This document shows, one piece after another, positions 17,446-25,225 of a stretch of DNA of 64,000 bases; the stretch's first letter is position 1; every line of letters starts with the position of its first letter. A model generated the notes under the pieces. It was given only the letters and a program-made list of their open reading frames with translations, did no database searches and was not told the origin of the DNA. The DNA is taken from the NCBI GenBank assembly GCA_031549965.1, contig JAVBPB010000032.1, forward strand, positions 1 through 64,000, written 5' to 3'. The DNA comes from JAVBPB01 sp031549965. Lineage in GTDB: Bacteria > Bacillota > Clostridia > Lachnospirales > Lachnospiraceae. The position numbers and the translations under genes were made by a program.

Positions 17446-18006
17446 AAATGGTTCAAAAGATGGGGTTTTGAAGCACTTTTAGCTTATCAGAATGAAGATG
17501 GTGGATTTATTTATTCTTAACTTTGCTGATGTAAATGATGATTTATATGAAATGGCATTAAGAGTTGCAGATGAAGCTTTATGTTATTACTTATCGTCTC
17601 ATATATCAGATATGCATGAAATACATTGTTTTGTTGACTTTGTTGAATATTGTGATTTAGCTCAGATATGTGAGTTGAAAAATATGGATGAATTTAAATT
17701 GAAATTGAAAATGATATTGAATATTCTATTGAAAAAGATGCTGACAAATGGTCTGCCACTTACTGCTGTATGCCTTCATATTTTATTAAATCTAAAGAAA
17801 GTATCTATTACTTAGGTAATGAATTGCTTTGTGATATAGAATGTGATTTAATTATTAACTCTCAGCAAAATAATGGGGCTTGGGGCATTACATGGTCATG
17901 GAATGGTTATGATAAAGAATTTTCCATAAGTGCAAATTGGTGGCAGTCATATTCTATTATTGATTCTAAACTAAACCCTTTTGAATCACAGCTTTGCCTC
18001 CACTAG
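17446..18006 (+). pseudogene. Decayed prenyltransferase/squalene-cyclase-like protein gene
   Basis: Three pieces in different frames read as one protein. At 17446-17520 one frame gives KRWGFEALLAYQNEDGGF, typical of a family with terpenoid-cyclase-like (alpha-alpha toroid) repeats. A second frame continues with ADVNDDLYEMALRVADEAL. From about 17710 a third frame gives NDIEYSIEKDADKWSATYCCMPSYFIKS... and QQNNGAWGITWSWNGYDKEF. At least two frameshifts and a missing N-terminus make it non-functional. It lies between hairpin repeats B and C. The family assignment is from remembered patterns and is moderate. Confidence 0.65.
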
Positions 18007-18013
18007 CTATATT

Positions 18014-18146
18014 CCCTGAGAGTAACTTTAGATTCTATGAAAAAAGCATTATAAGCCATGGAAATGAGACTATGAGGTTTTTCATAGGCTCATTGGAATG
18101 TTCGGCTTATCTGCTTTTTTCATGGAATCTAAAGTTACTCTGAGGG
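18014..18146. repeat. Modular hairpin repeat, copy C
   Basis: Left arm 18014-18057 pairs with right arm 18103-18146 over about 42 positions with three differences. The core (about 18056-18105) contains CCATGGAAATGAGACTATG and CATAGGCTCATTGGAATGT, nearly identical to the reverse complement of the copy B core, yet the arms share no sequence with those of B. To the right (18150-18205) follows a module with GCGTACGTAG and CCTTAATTCA, related to the interior of copy A, then GGGAGATTTACTTTT and GCAAAGCTGGCATTC (18207-18238), related to the right flank of B. Confidence 0.85.
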
Positions 18147-18236
18147 GGCAGTACCTAAATGGCAATGCGTACGTAGTACCCAAACCTTAATTCAACCACA
18201 TTAATGGGAGATTTACTTTTGTAGCAAAGCTGGCAT

Positions 18237-18860
18237 TCAAAGTGATGCCTTATAATAAAAAATCGCTAACTGTGTTCTGTCTCTTAAACCAAGCTTATCT
18301 AATATAACACTTATATAGTTTCTTATTGTCCCTTCACCAAGATAAAGCCTTCCGGCAATTTCTTTATTGGTTAAGCCTTCTGCCACCAACGTAATAATTT
18401 CAATTTCCTTTTCATTCAAATTATAATTCTTTAATGAATTAGGAGTATTATCGGACATTATTTTTGGAATTATAAAAGTTATTTCATTTCCAAAAACAGA
18501 TTGTCCAGCCATTACAGCATTTAGAGCAGGGACTATGCTTTCAAAATCCTGCTTTAATAGATATCCTTTAGAACCTATCTGTAATGCTTTTATAATATAT
18601 TCATTTTCAGCAAAAGTGGTTAAGAATAAAATTTTAGCATTGGAATATTTTTTTAGAATTATTTCTGCTGCCTCAAGCCCTGTCATTTTTGTCATTCTAA
18701 TATCCATTAATAGTATATCTGGGCTGAATTTTTCAAATAATTCAAGAGCATCAATACCATCATAAGCCACTCCCACAACTTCAATGCCCTCATTAGATTC
18801 CAGTATAGTTTTTAGAGCCTGACATACCAATTTGTCATCATCAATTAATAAAACCTTCAA
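18237..18860 (-). CDS. NarL/LuxR-family response regulator
   Basis: This 207-residue transcription regulator has an N-terminal receiver (acidic DDD at 7-9, phospho-acceptor Asp53 in LLMDIRM) and a C-terminal LuxR-type helix-turn-helix (LTNKEIAGRLYLGEGTIRNYISVILDKL). The chosen start is the TTG at 18860 (MKVLLIDDD) with GAAGGTG five bases upstream; another TTG at 18878 directly abuts the kinase stop. It is translationally coupled to the sensor kinase gene and divergent from an ABC exporter operon that it probably controls through the palindrome at 20004-20021. Confidence 0.92.
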   Translation of the reverse strand: MKVLLIDDDKLVCQALKTILESNEGIEVVGVAYDGIDALELFEKFSPDILLMDIRMTKMTGLEAAEIILKKYSNAKILFLTTFAENEYIIKALQIGSKGYLLKQDFESIVPALNAVMAGQSVFGNEITFIIPKIMSDNTPNSLKNYNLNEKEIEIITLVAEGLTNKEIAGRLYLGEGTIRNYISVILDKLGLRDRTQLAIFYYKASL

Positions 18861-18878
18861 GATATCACCTTCAATCAA

Positions 18879-19949
18879 CTATTTTTGCAAAACTTTAGGT
18901 ATAGATATAAATATTTTAAATCCATCTTTTTCATTAATATTTATCTGACCTCCAAGATTCTCAACTCTTTCTTTTATACTTTCTATTCCCATACCCTTAG
19001 TACCCTCTATTTTCTTCAAACTGCCATTATCAGAAATAATAAACTGGTACAAACCTGGATGTTCATGTAAAACAACATTAACCTTAGTTGCATCCGAGTG
19101 CTTAATAACATTAGCTAAAGCTTCTTTTAAAATGTAAATAATTGCATATTTTTCTTGCACCTTTAAATCTGTTGTAATATTATACTCAAGAATAGCCTGA
19201 CAAAATACAAATTCTTTAGTCAGTTTCGTAAGCTCTGAATGCAAATCAATTGAATCTTCATGTAATTTATGTATACTTAGCCGAATACTGTCCATCCCTT
19301 TTGTTAGTGTATCTTTAACATTCCTTAGACTTTCCTTAACATGATTATCTTTAGAAATAGCAATTAGTGCTCCAATCTGCAATATTGAACTAGATAATAA
19401 ATGCCCAACTGTATCATGAATTTCCCTTGCAATTCTATTTCTCTCATTTAAAGTAGCAAGATTAATTTCATACTCATTTTTTTCTAATAAATTTTTATTT
19501 TTAATATTAAGGTTATCGGATAATTCCTTAGCATTATCCCTAAGTTTAATATATTCATACCTTAATCTAGTAATCTCTGTTGTTCTTCTCATTAGTAAAA
19601 ATGAAACCACTAATAATATAAAATTAGCCATTAATACAATTCCTTTAAAATTATCAAGGTAAATAACATAAGGAATAATCAATAAAAATATAACAAAGAA
19701 ATATTTTTTATTAAAAATATCATAACACATAAGTGTAGCAAACAACAATAACTCTGGTATAAAAAAACATGCTATAAAATACATTAAAAACAATAAAATC
19801 GTTGCCAATGTATTTTCAAAATAAGTTATAAGTGCAATTATAATAACAATTATTATAACAGGAAGACTAACATACAAGCTCTTAGAATCCACAATATAAA
19901 ATGCACTACAGCATAACAACAAAATTACTTTATCAAGAATCCCATACAT
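18879..19949 (-). CDS. Sensor histidine kinase, DesK/LnrJ-like
   Basis: This 356-residue membrane kinase has about five to six hydrophobic segments in residues 1-125 without a large external loop, so it likely senses within or near the membrane. The HisKA_3 phosphorylation motif is NERNRIAREIHDTVGHLLSS, and the HATPase region ends with SDNGSLKKIEGTKGMGIESIKERVENLGG. The start at 19949 (MYGILDKV) uses TAGGTG as ribosome site; the GTG nine bases earlier lies within that site. Its partner is the adjacent NarL-type regulator. Intramembrane-sensing kinases beside ABC-2 exporters typically respond to membrane-active antibiotics. Confidence 0.9.
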   Translation of the reverse strand: MYGILDKVILLLCCSAFYIVDSKSLYVSLPVIIIVIIIALITYFENTLATILLFLMYFIACFFIPELLLFATLMCYDIFNKKYFFVIFLLIIPYVIYLDNFKGIVLMANFILLVVSFLLMRRTTEITRLRYEYIKLRDNAKELSDNLNIKNKNLLEKNEYEINLATLNERNRIAREIHDTVGHLLSSSILQIGALIAISKDNHVKESLRNVKDTLTKGMDSIRLSIHKLHEDSIDLHSELTKLTKEFVFCQAILEYNITTDLKVQEKYAIIYILKEALANVIKHSDATKVNVVLHEHPGLYQFIISDNGSLKKIEGTKGMGIESIKERVENLGGQININEKDGFKIFISIPKVLQK

Positions 19950-19983
19950 TATATTCACCTACTTAATCTTTATTAACAAATAA

Positions 19984-20041
19984 ATATTATCACACTTGAA
20001 AGTAAATGACAATTGTCATTTTAATAATGTGACTCTATTCA
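19984..20041. promoter_or_regulatory. Divergent promoters sharing an 18-bp palindromic operator
   Basis: The perfect palindrome AAATGACAATTGTCATTT (20004-20021) sits between the kinase and exporter genes. A plus-strand promoter reads TTGTCA (20013-20018), 17 bases, TATTCA (20036-20041). A minus-strand promoter reads TTGTCA (plus 20007-20012), 17 bases, TAATAT (plus 19984-19989). Both -35 boxes lie inside the palindrome, so one dimeric regulator bound there could control both directions; the NarL-type regulator next door is the obvious candidate. Confidence 0.65.
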
Positions 20042-20120
20042 CTACAACCTCATTTTAAAAAAGTGTATCCTAAATAAATAAAATAAAAATAAGTAATTTC
20101 AAAAATAAAGGAGGATATAT

Positions 20121-21059
20121 ATGGTAATACAAGTTAAAAATCTAGTAAAAAGATATGGTAATTTTATTGCCCTTGATCATTTTAATCTACAAATTAAAGA
20201 AGGTGAAATTTTTGGTCTGTTAGGCCCAAACGGTTCAGGAAAAAGCACTGCGATTAACTGTATATTATCTTTATTAAAATATAGTAAAGGTGAAATCGAA
20301 ATATTTAACAAACCAATGTCTCCAACTAGTTATGACCTTAAAAAAGACATTGGAATAGTTATGCAAAATGTTGGAGTTTTTGACGAATTAACCGTTTATG
20401 AAAATATTGATTTTTTCTGTGGACTATATATTTTTAATAAAAAAGAAAGGAAAGAATTAGTTAAAGAAGCCATTGATTTTACTGGACTTGAAGAGTTTGC
20501 AAAACAATACCCAAAAAAATTAAGCGGTGGATTACTTAGAAGATTAAATATAGCATGTGGAATTGCCCATAAGCCCAAATTAATAATACTTGATGAACCT
20601 ACAGTGGCAGTTGATCCTCAAAGCAGAAATAAAATACTTGAAGGTATAATAAAACTTAATAAAGAAGGTGCTACTATTCTTTATACTTCCCACTACATGG
20701 AAGAGGTTGAACAAATTTGTAGTAATATTGCCATTATGGATAAGGGAAAAATTATTACTTCTGGAACAAAAGAAGAATTAAAAATGCTTATAGGTATTGG
20801 AGAAATTATAACTATTGAAGTTTTTGATTTGAATAATAATATTATAAATAAACTTAAAAATATGGCAAATATATCTTCTGTTTCTTATTGCGACAATAAA
20901 CTTATTATTAAATCAGAAACAGGCAAAAATAATTTAGCAAATATTCTCCATTTCCTTAATGAATCGCAAATTTATTATGGTAAAGTATATTCAGAATTAC
21001 CAACATTAAACGATGTATTTCTAGAGATTACAGGCAAGGAGTTGAGGGATAATGTTTAA
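20121..21059 (+). CDS. ABC exporter ATP-binding protein (LnrL-like)
   Basis: This 312-residue ATPase drives a two-permease exporter. Walker A is GLLGPNGSGKST, the signature is KLSGGLLRRLN, Walker B is LIILDEP, and the switch His follows in TSHYMEEVEQ. The C-terminal ~80 residues form the extra domain usual for DrrA/CcmA-like drug-export ATPases. Length and gene order (ATPase, two ABC-2 permeases, divergent kinase and regulator) parallel Bacillus LnrLMN, which exports linearmycin-type antibiotics. AAGGAGGATATAT precedes the ATG. Its stop overlaps the next gene by 8 bases. Confidence 0.93.
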   Translation: MVIQVKNLVKRYGNFIALDHFNLQIKEGEIFGLLGPNGSGKSTAINCILSLLKYSKGEIEIFNKPMSPTSYDLKKDIGIVMQNVGVFDELTVYENIDFFCGLYIFNKKERKELVKEAIDFTGLEEFAKQYPKKLSGGLLRRLNIACGIAHKPKLIILDEPTVAVDPQSRNKILEGIIKLNKEGATILYTSHYMEEVEQICSNIAIMDKGKIITSGTKEELKMLIGIGEIITIEVFDLNNNIINKLKNMANISSVSYCDNKLIIKSETGKNNLANILHFLNESQIYYGKVYSELPTLNDVFLEITGKELRDNV

Positions 21060-22236
21060 ACATATTTTTTATTATAGATTCAAGCAAACATTTAGAAATA
21101 AAGAAACTACTTTTTGGAATATTTTATTTCCAATAATTCTTGGAACACTTTTCTATGTTGTGCTTACTGATGCTTATAATTATGATAAATTTGAGCAGAT
21201 ACAAATTGCTGTAGTATCTGATGATAATTATAATAGCACTATGTTTATAACATCAATAGAATCAGTTTCCAATGTTGTAACTAAAGAATTTATGAAAAGT
21301 AAAGACTTTACTAAAACAGATGAAAATGATCTACTTTTTTTGTTAACATACTTAGATGAAGCCGAAGCTAAGGAATTATTGCTTCAGCATAAAATATATG
21401 GATATATTACTTTAAAAGATGATATTACATTAACTGTAAATGGAAGTGGATTTGAACAAAACGTAATTAAACAGTTTATTGACAGTTATAAACAAAAAGA
21501 ATCCACTGTTATTAATGCCGTTAATATAAATCAGGGCGAAAAAACAGATGAAATAATTAATCTACTAAACTCACAAAAAAATTATGTCGCTTCAAACAAT
21601 AGTTCTAACCCTCCAAAAGATATAATGATGGTTCATTTTTTTACACTTATAGCAATGGCTTGCTTGTATGGATCTTATTTTGGAATAATTTCTGCTACAG
21701 ATTTACAAGCAGATTTATCTGCTACTGCAAGCAGAGTAAATATTACAAGAGTTTCTAAATTTAAAATGACAATAGGCTATTTAACAACTGCTTATACTTT
21801 TCAATTAATTACACTGAGTATTCTTGTTTTTTATTTATTTGTTGTATTAAGATTAAATTTAGGTAAACATATATTTTTAATTTTTTTAACCTGTTTAATT
21901 GGGGCTTTAATAGGACTATTATTTGGGGTAATTATTGGATTCTTAATTAAAAAGGATGTTCATTTCAAACAGGGTCTTGCAATTGGGATTACAATGCTTT
22001 GTTGTTTCTTGTCAGGAATGATGAGTCTTGATATGAAATATCTGGTTAGAGAAAATGCACCTTTATTATGTTATATTAACCCAATTGAATTAATAACAGA
22101 TTCTTTATATTCATTATATTATTTCGATAACTATGATAGATATTTAATTGATACCATAAATTTATTAATTATATGTTTTGTATTATCAATATTGGTATTC
22201 CTTAAACTAAGGGGGAAAAGATATGAAAGTGCTTAA
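21052..22236 (+). CDS. ABC-2 type exporter permease (LnrM-like)
   Basis: This 394-residue permease has TM1 at about residues 20-40, a large extracytoplasmic loop (about 45-200) and five C-terminal TM segments, the ABC-2 (YhgE/NodJ-type) plan. The FNEQxxN-like first segment FRNKETTFWNILFPIILGT is typical. It forms the membrane channel with the next gene product. The start overlaps the ATPase gene by 8 bases and the stop overlaps the next gene by 14, indicating tight coupling. Confidence 0.88.
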   Translation: MFKHIFYYRFKQTFRNKETTFWNILFPIILGTLFYVVLTDAYNYDKFEQIQIAVVSDDNYNSTMFITSIESVSNVVTKEFMKSKDFTKTDENDLLFLLTYLDEAEAKELLLQHKIYGYITLKDDITLTVNGSGFEQNVIKQFIDSYKQKESTVINAVNINQGEKTDEIINLLNSQKNYVASNNSSNPPKDIMMVHFFTLIAMACLYGSYFGIISATDLQADLSATASRVNITRVSKFKMTIGYLTTAYTFQLITLSILVFYLFVVLRLNLGKHIFLIFLTCLIGALIGLLFGVIIGFLIKKDVHFKQGLAIGITMLCCFLSGMMSLDMKYLVRENAPLLCYINPIELITDSLYSLYYFDNYDRYLIDTINLLIICFVLSILVFLKLRGKRYESA

Positions 22237-23383
22237 AATGTATTCTAAAGTCATAAAAAAACAATTGTATTTAATATTAATGTATATATTTATTTTTACT
22301 GTTTTTTTAGTACTTTTTAGTCTGAGTTCTTCAAATACCCTACCAGATTTTGAAGAAAAAAAAATTAACATAGCAATTATAAATCATGATGAATCTAGTG
22401 AACTAATTAATGGATTAGAAAATTTTTTAGGTGCAAAAACTAATTTTGTTACTCTGCAAGATGATAAATTCAAAATTGAAGAAGCTTTATTATTAAGGCT
22501 AGTTGATTGTGTCATTGAAATACCAAATGGATTTGAAAAAGATTATTTAAGTGGCACCAATCCTCAAATCAATAAGATAGAAGCTCCTGATACAATAAAC
22601 CAAGTGTACACTGATAATCTAATAGAACAATATCTAAATAGCTGGAATATATATTATAAAACCACATCCCTGCCAAATGATGAAATTTCTTCTAAAGTAA
22701 AAGAAGATCTTTTAAAATCTACTAAAGTTGAATTGTTAAATGAATCTAGTTTTGAAAATAATTTTGATACAATGCGTTACTTTTTTAATTTTGCATCATA
22801 CTCAATTTTATCAATTTTTATTTCAGTTATTGGCTTAATCACCATACTTGTTAATCAGGAAAACATAAAGTACAGAATTTTATCTTCCCCATTGAAATTA
22901 AAATCATTTAATCTACAAATTTACTTAGGTCATGTCCTATTTTCCATACTAGTTGTCATTTTATTTATACTAATTGAATTTATAATGTTTACAAATGAGT
23001 TTTTAACAATAAACAGCTTTTTAATCATTTTAAATCTAGCTATAAACATTTTTGTAGCTACGAGCATAAGTTTCTTAGTTGGTACAGCAATAAAAAACAG
23101 ACATTCCTTACCTTTTATTTCTACTACTATTACATTGGGATTATGTTTTATAAGCGGAGGATTTGTAGATCAGTCTTTACTTAGTGATTCTATATTAACT
23201 ATTGCCAGTTTTAATCCCGTTTATTGGTATGTAAAAGCTAATAACCTTATTATGAGCACTAATTATTTTACAGCAGATAATTTACAGCCAATCATTAGTG
23301 CTATGATCATTCAATTATTTTTTATGATTGCAATAATTTCTGTATCTTTAGTAATTAGTAAATATAAATCAGTTAAAAATTAA
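22223..23383 (+). CDS. ABC-2 type exporter permease (LnrN-like)
   Basis: This 386-residue second permease has the same plan as its neighbour: TM1 at about residues 15-35, an external domain to about residue 185, then five TM segments, with SLPFISTTITLGLCFISGGF as the conserved penultimate hairpin and a FNPVYWYVKANN stretch. The two permeases would form a heterodimer powered by the ATPase encoded upstream. An AGGGGG site lies within the overlapping end of the preceding gene. A strong terminator follows. Confidence 0.87.
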   Translation: MKVLKMYSKVIKKQLYLILMYIFIFTVFLVLFSLSSSNTLPDFEEKKINIAIINHDESSELINGLENFLGAKTNFVTLQDDKFKIEEALLLRLVDCVIEIPNGFEKDYLSGTNPQINKIEAPDTINQVYTDNLIEQYLNSWNIYYKTTSLPNDEISSKVKEDLLKSTKVELLNESSFENNFDTMRYFFNFASYSILSIFISVIGLITILVNQENIKYRILSSPLKLKSFNLQIYLGHVLFSILVVILFILIEFIMFTNEFLTINSFLIILNLAINIFVATSISFLVGTAIKNRHSLPFISTTITLGLCFISGGFVDQSLLSDSILTIASFNPVYWYVKANNLIMSTNYFTADNLQPIISAMIIQLFFMIAIISVSLVISKYKSVKN

Positions 23384-23394
23384 CTCTATTAATT

Positions 23395-23436
23395 AAAAAA
23401 CCTGCTCAACATAAAATAACAAAAGAGCAGGTTTTT
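23395..23436 (+). terminator. Terminator of the ABC exporter operon
   Basis: AAAAACCTGCTC and GAGCAGGTTTTT form a 12-bp stem with a 17-base loop and a T run, 11 bases after the permease stop. Confidence 0.85.
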
Positions 23437-23440
23437 AATG

Positions 23441-23496
23441 AGGCACTAAAAAAGTCCTTGATTTAGGTTGTGTAAATTTTTCAGTGGCCTCTTTTT
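23441..23496. terminator. Second hairpin containing a sequence repeated at 52468
   Basis: GAGGCACT and AGTGGCCTC pair around a loop holding AGTCCTTGATTTAGGTTG. The T run lies on the plus strand. The loop is the reverse complement, with few changes, of 52468-52501, so this is a repeated sequence and not only a local terminator. It also borders the 3' end of the small gene at 23495. Confidence 0.55.
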
Positions 23497-23680
23497 AATT
23501 ATCAGATTTCTCAATCACAATATAAGCTTGCCCATAACTCATATTATCCCCTACACTACATGTAGAAATATGCTTTACAGTCCATCCCTTTTCTAAATAT
23601 TCATTAACTGCACTAAGCCCATCATCCTCCTTTGATCCAAGCGTTTTACCATAACTTCTAATCCATAACACCTTTTCCAT
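23495..23680 (-). CDS. Small conserved protein of unknown function
   Basis: This 61-residue protein (MEKVLWIRSYGKTL...) has an alternating strand-helix-strand look: VLWIRSYG, a Glu/Asn helix with LSAVNEYLEKGWTVKHIS, and AYIVIEK at the end. The overall pattern resembles small DUF4177-like proteins in which a helix precedes a GW turn, but no family was firmly recognised. The start at 23680 follows AAGGATGG; an in-frame start 27 bases upstream lacks a site. A terminator-like hairpin separates it from the small gene just upstream, so it is probably expressed with or beside it. Confidence 0.7.
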   Translation of the reverse strand: MEKVLWIRSYGKTLGSKEDDGLSAVNEYLEKGWTVKHISTCSVGDNMSYGQAYIVIEKSDN

Positions 23681-23703
23681 ATGTAACCATCCTTTCATGT
23701 AAA

Positions 23704-23744
23704 ACAAAATATAGCTTGTTTGGTAGAAGTAGCTATATTTTGCT
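23704..23744 (-). terminator. Terminator-like hairpin between two small genes
   Basis: On the minus strand CAAAATATAGCT and AGCTATATTTTG form a 12-bp stem with a 14-base loop followed by TTTT, after the stop at 23755. It overlaps the region upstream of the start at 23680. Confidence 0.6.
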
Positions 23745-23754
23745 AAATTTACTA

Positions 23755-23886
23755 TTACATTCTTATTTCATCACTATAATTCTCATCATCATGTTCTTTT
23801 TTTTCTGGTACTTCTATAATTGGTACAATTGCTGGAATTACCGTATTTTCATTAATAAGATTTATTAATTCTCCATCTCCATCCAT
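23755..23886 (-). CDS. Small acidic peptide, 43 residues
   Basis: This frame begins MDGDGELINLIN, continues with an Ile/Val/Pro-rich middle (VIPAIVPIIEVPE) and ends in an acidic, His-containing tail (KKEHDDENYSDEIRM). AAAGAGGTGAAAAT is a strong ribosome site directly upstream, and a terminator follows, so it looks like a genuine short gene. No family was recognised. A Pro-Ile-rich centre between charged ends resembles a linker or peptide substrate, but no modifying enzyme lies nearby and no function is claimed. Confidence 0.6.
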   Translation of the reverse strand: MDGDGELINLINENTVIPAIVPIIEVPEKKEHDDENYSDEIRM

Positions 23887-23958
23887 ATTTTCACCTCTTT
23901 ACAACTTAATAGTATTGAATTATTTATTGTAATCAATTAACAATAATATATACTACTA

Positions 23959-25038
23959 TTAGTTGTTATTTTCAGGAAGTATTCTAGTTAAAACCATTTC
24001 AAATTCCATTTCAACTGCAAGAAAAATTTCAACTAGTTTTGGATCAAAGGATTGTCCACTGTCTGACTTAATTACTTCAACCGCTATTTCATGAGGCATA
24101 GCAGGTTTATATGTACGTTTTGAACGCAAAGCATCATATACGTCTGCGATACTTGTTACTCTTGCAATAAAAGGAATCTTCTCTCCTTTTAAACCACAAG
24201 GATAACCCTTACCATTCCATTTTTCATGGTGGTATTTTGCAATATCATGTGCATATTTTAAAGAAAAATCATCATTAACTAAAATCATGGACTTTTCCAA
24301 TGATTTAGCACCTATTGTAGTATGACTCTTCATTATTTCAAATTCTTCGTTGGATAATATTCCATTTTTCAATAAAATACTATCTTCTATGGATATTTTT
24401 CCCATATCATGTAAAAGTGATGATTTCACGATCAAATCAATATCTTCAGGCTTATCAAGCATGTTACGTTTTTTAAGTTCATTTAATAATATTCTGACAT
24501 ATTGACTGACACGCTTTACATGTCCACCAGTATAGCCATCCTTTACATCAATTAAATCTGCCATAGAATATAACATTGCATTTTGTAAATTAGTAATGCT
24601 TTCTGTTTTTCTTTTAACTTCCTCTTCAAGCCCTTTATTATATCTTGCCAATTCATTTTTTTGCATTTGAAGCTGTAAATGCAAGGAAACACGCTGTTTT
24701 AACAACGGAGGTAAAAAAGGCTTCATAATATAATCTACCGCACCAATTAATAATCCTTCTAACTCTGCCTCATGATTATCACTACCAGTTAAAAATATTA
24801 CAGGTATGTTTTTTAATCTATTTTCATCTTTAATTTTCTTTAATGTTTCAAAGCCATTAATTTCGGGCATTTCAACATCTAATAATATTAGATCAGGAAG
24901 TTCTGTCATATTCTTTAATTCAATCATTGCCTGCATTCCGTTATTTACTGCCTGAACAATATAACTTTCATCTTCAAGTACTTTTTTTGCAGCAGCCAGA
25001 CTTACTAAGCTATCATCTATAACCATTATTCTATGCAT
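23959..25038 (-). CDS. Response regulator with HD-GYP domain (cyclic-di-GMP phosphodiesterase-like)
   Basis: This 359-residue cytoplasmic protein has an N-terminal receiver (Asp54 in LILLDVEMP), a short coiled linker with MQKNELARYNKGLEEEVKRKTE (about 130-155), and an HD-GYP domain: GGHVKRVSQYVRILL, the metal-binding LLHDMGKISI, HHEKWNGKGYPCGLKGEKIP and the final DVYDALRSKRTYKPA block. The GYP signature is intact (GKGYP), so hydrolysis of cyclic-di-GMP is plausible. No kinase gene is adjacent. GAGGTGAG precedes the ATG. Confidence 0.93.
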   Translation of the reverse strand: MHRIMVIDDSLVSLAAAKKVLEDESYIVQAVNNGMQAMIELKNMTELPDLILLDVEMPEINGFETLKKIKDENRLKNIPVIFLTGSDNHEAELEGLLIGAVDYIMKPFLPPLLKQRVSLHLQLQMQKNELARYNKGLEEEVKRKTESITNLQNAMLYSMADLIDVKDGYTGGHVKRVSQYVRILLNELKKRNMLDKPEDIDLIVKSSLLHDMGKISIEDSILLKNGILSNEEFEIMKSHTTIGAKSLEKSMILVNDDFSLKYAHDIAKYHHEKWNGKGYPCGLKGEKIPFIARVTSIADVYDALRSKRTYKPAMPHEIAVEVIKSDSGQSFDPKLVEIFLAVEMEFEMVLTRILPENNN

Positions 25039-25150
25039 TTTCTCACCTCAATTACGTTTGCATTATTAAATTCACTATATAAATCCTTATTATTAAAATT
25101 ATATCATATGCCAATTTTTATGTAAAGTTTTTTACTAATAATATAACAAG

Positions 25151-25222
25151 TTACTCAACCTTCCAAGTCCATTTATTAAAAGGCTTTAAAACCTACCAAA
25201 TCTGTATTGAAAAGTTGAGTAA
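25151..25222. terminator. Inverted repeat after the glycosyltransferase gene
   Basis: TTACTCAAC (25151-25159) and GTTGAGTAA (25214-25222) flank a 54-base interior that holds two similar direct motifs (TTCCAAGTCC and TACCAAATCT). It follows the glycosyltransferase stop on the minus strand. The T run is weak, so a terminator role is uncertain. Confidence 0.35.
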
Positions 25223-25225
25223 TAA

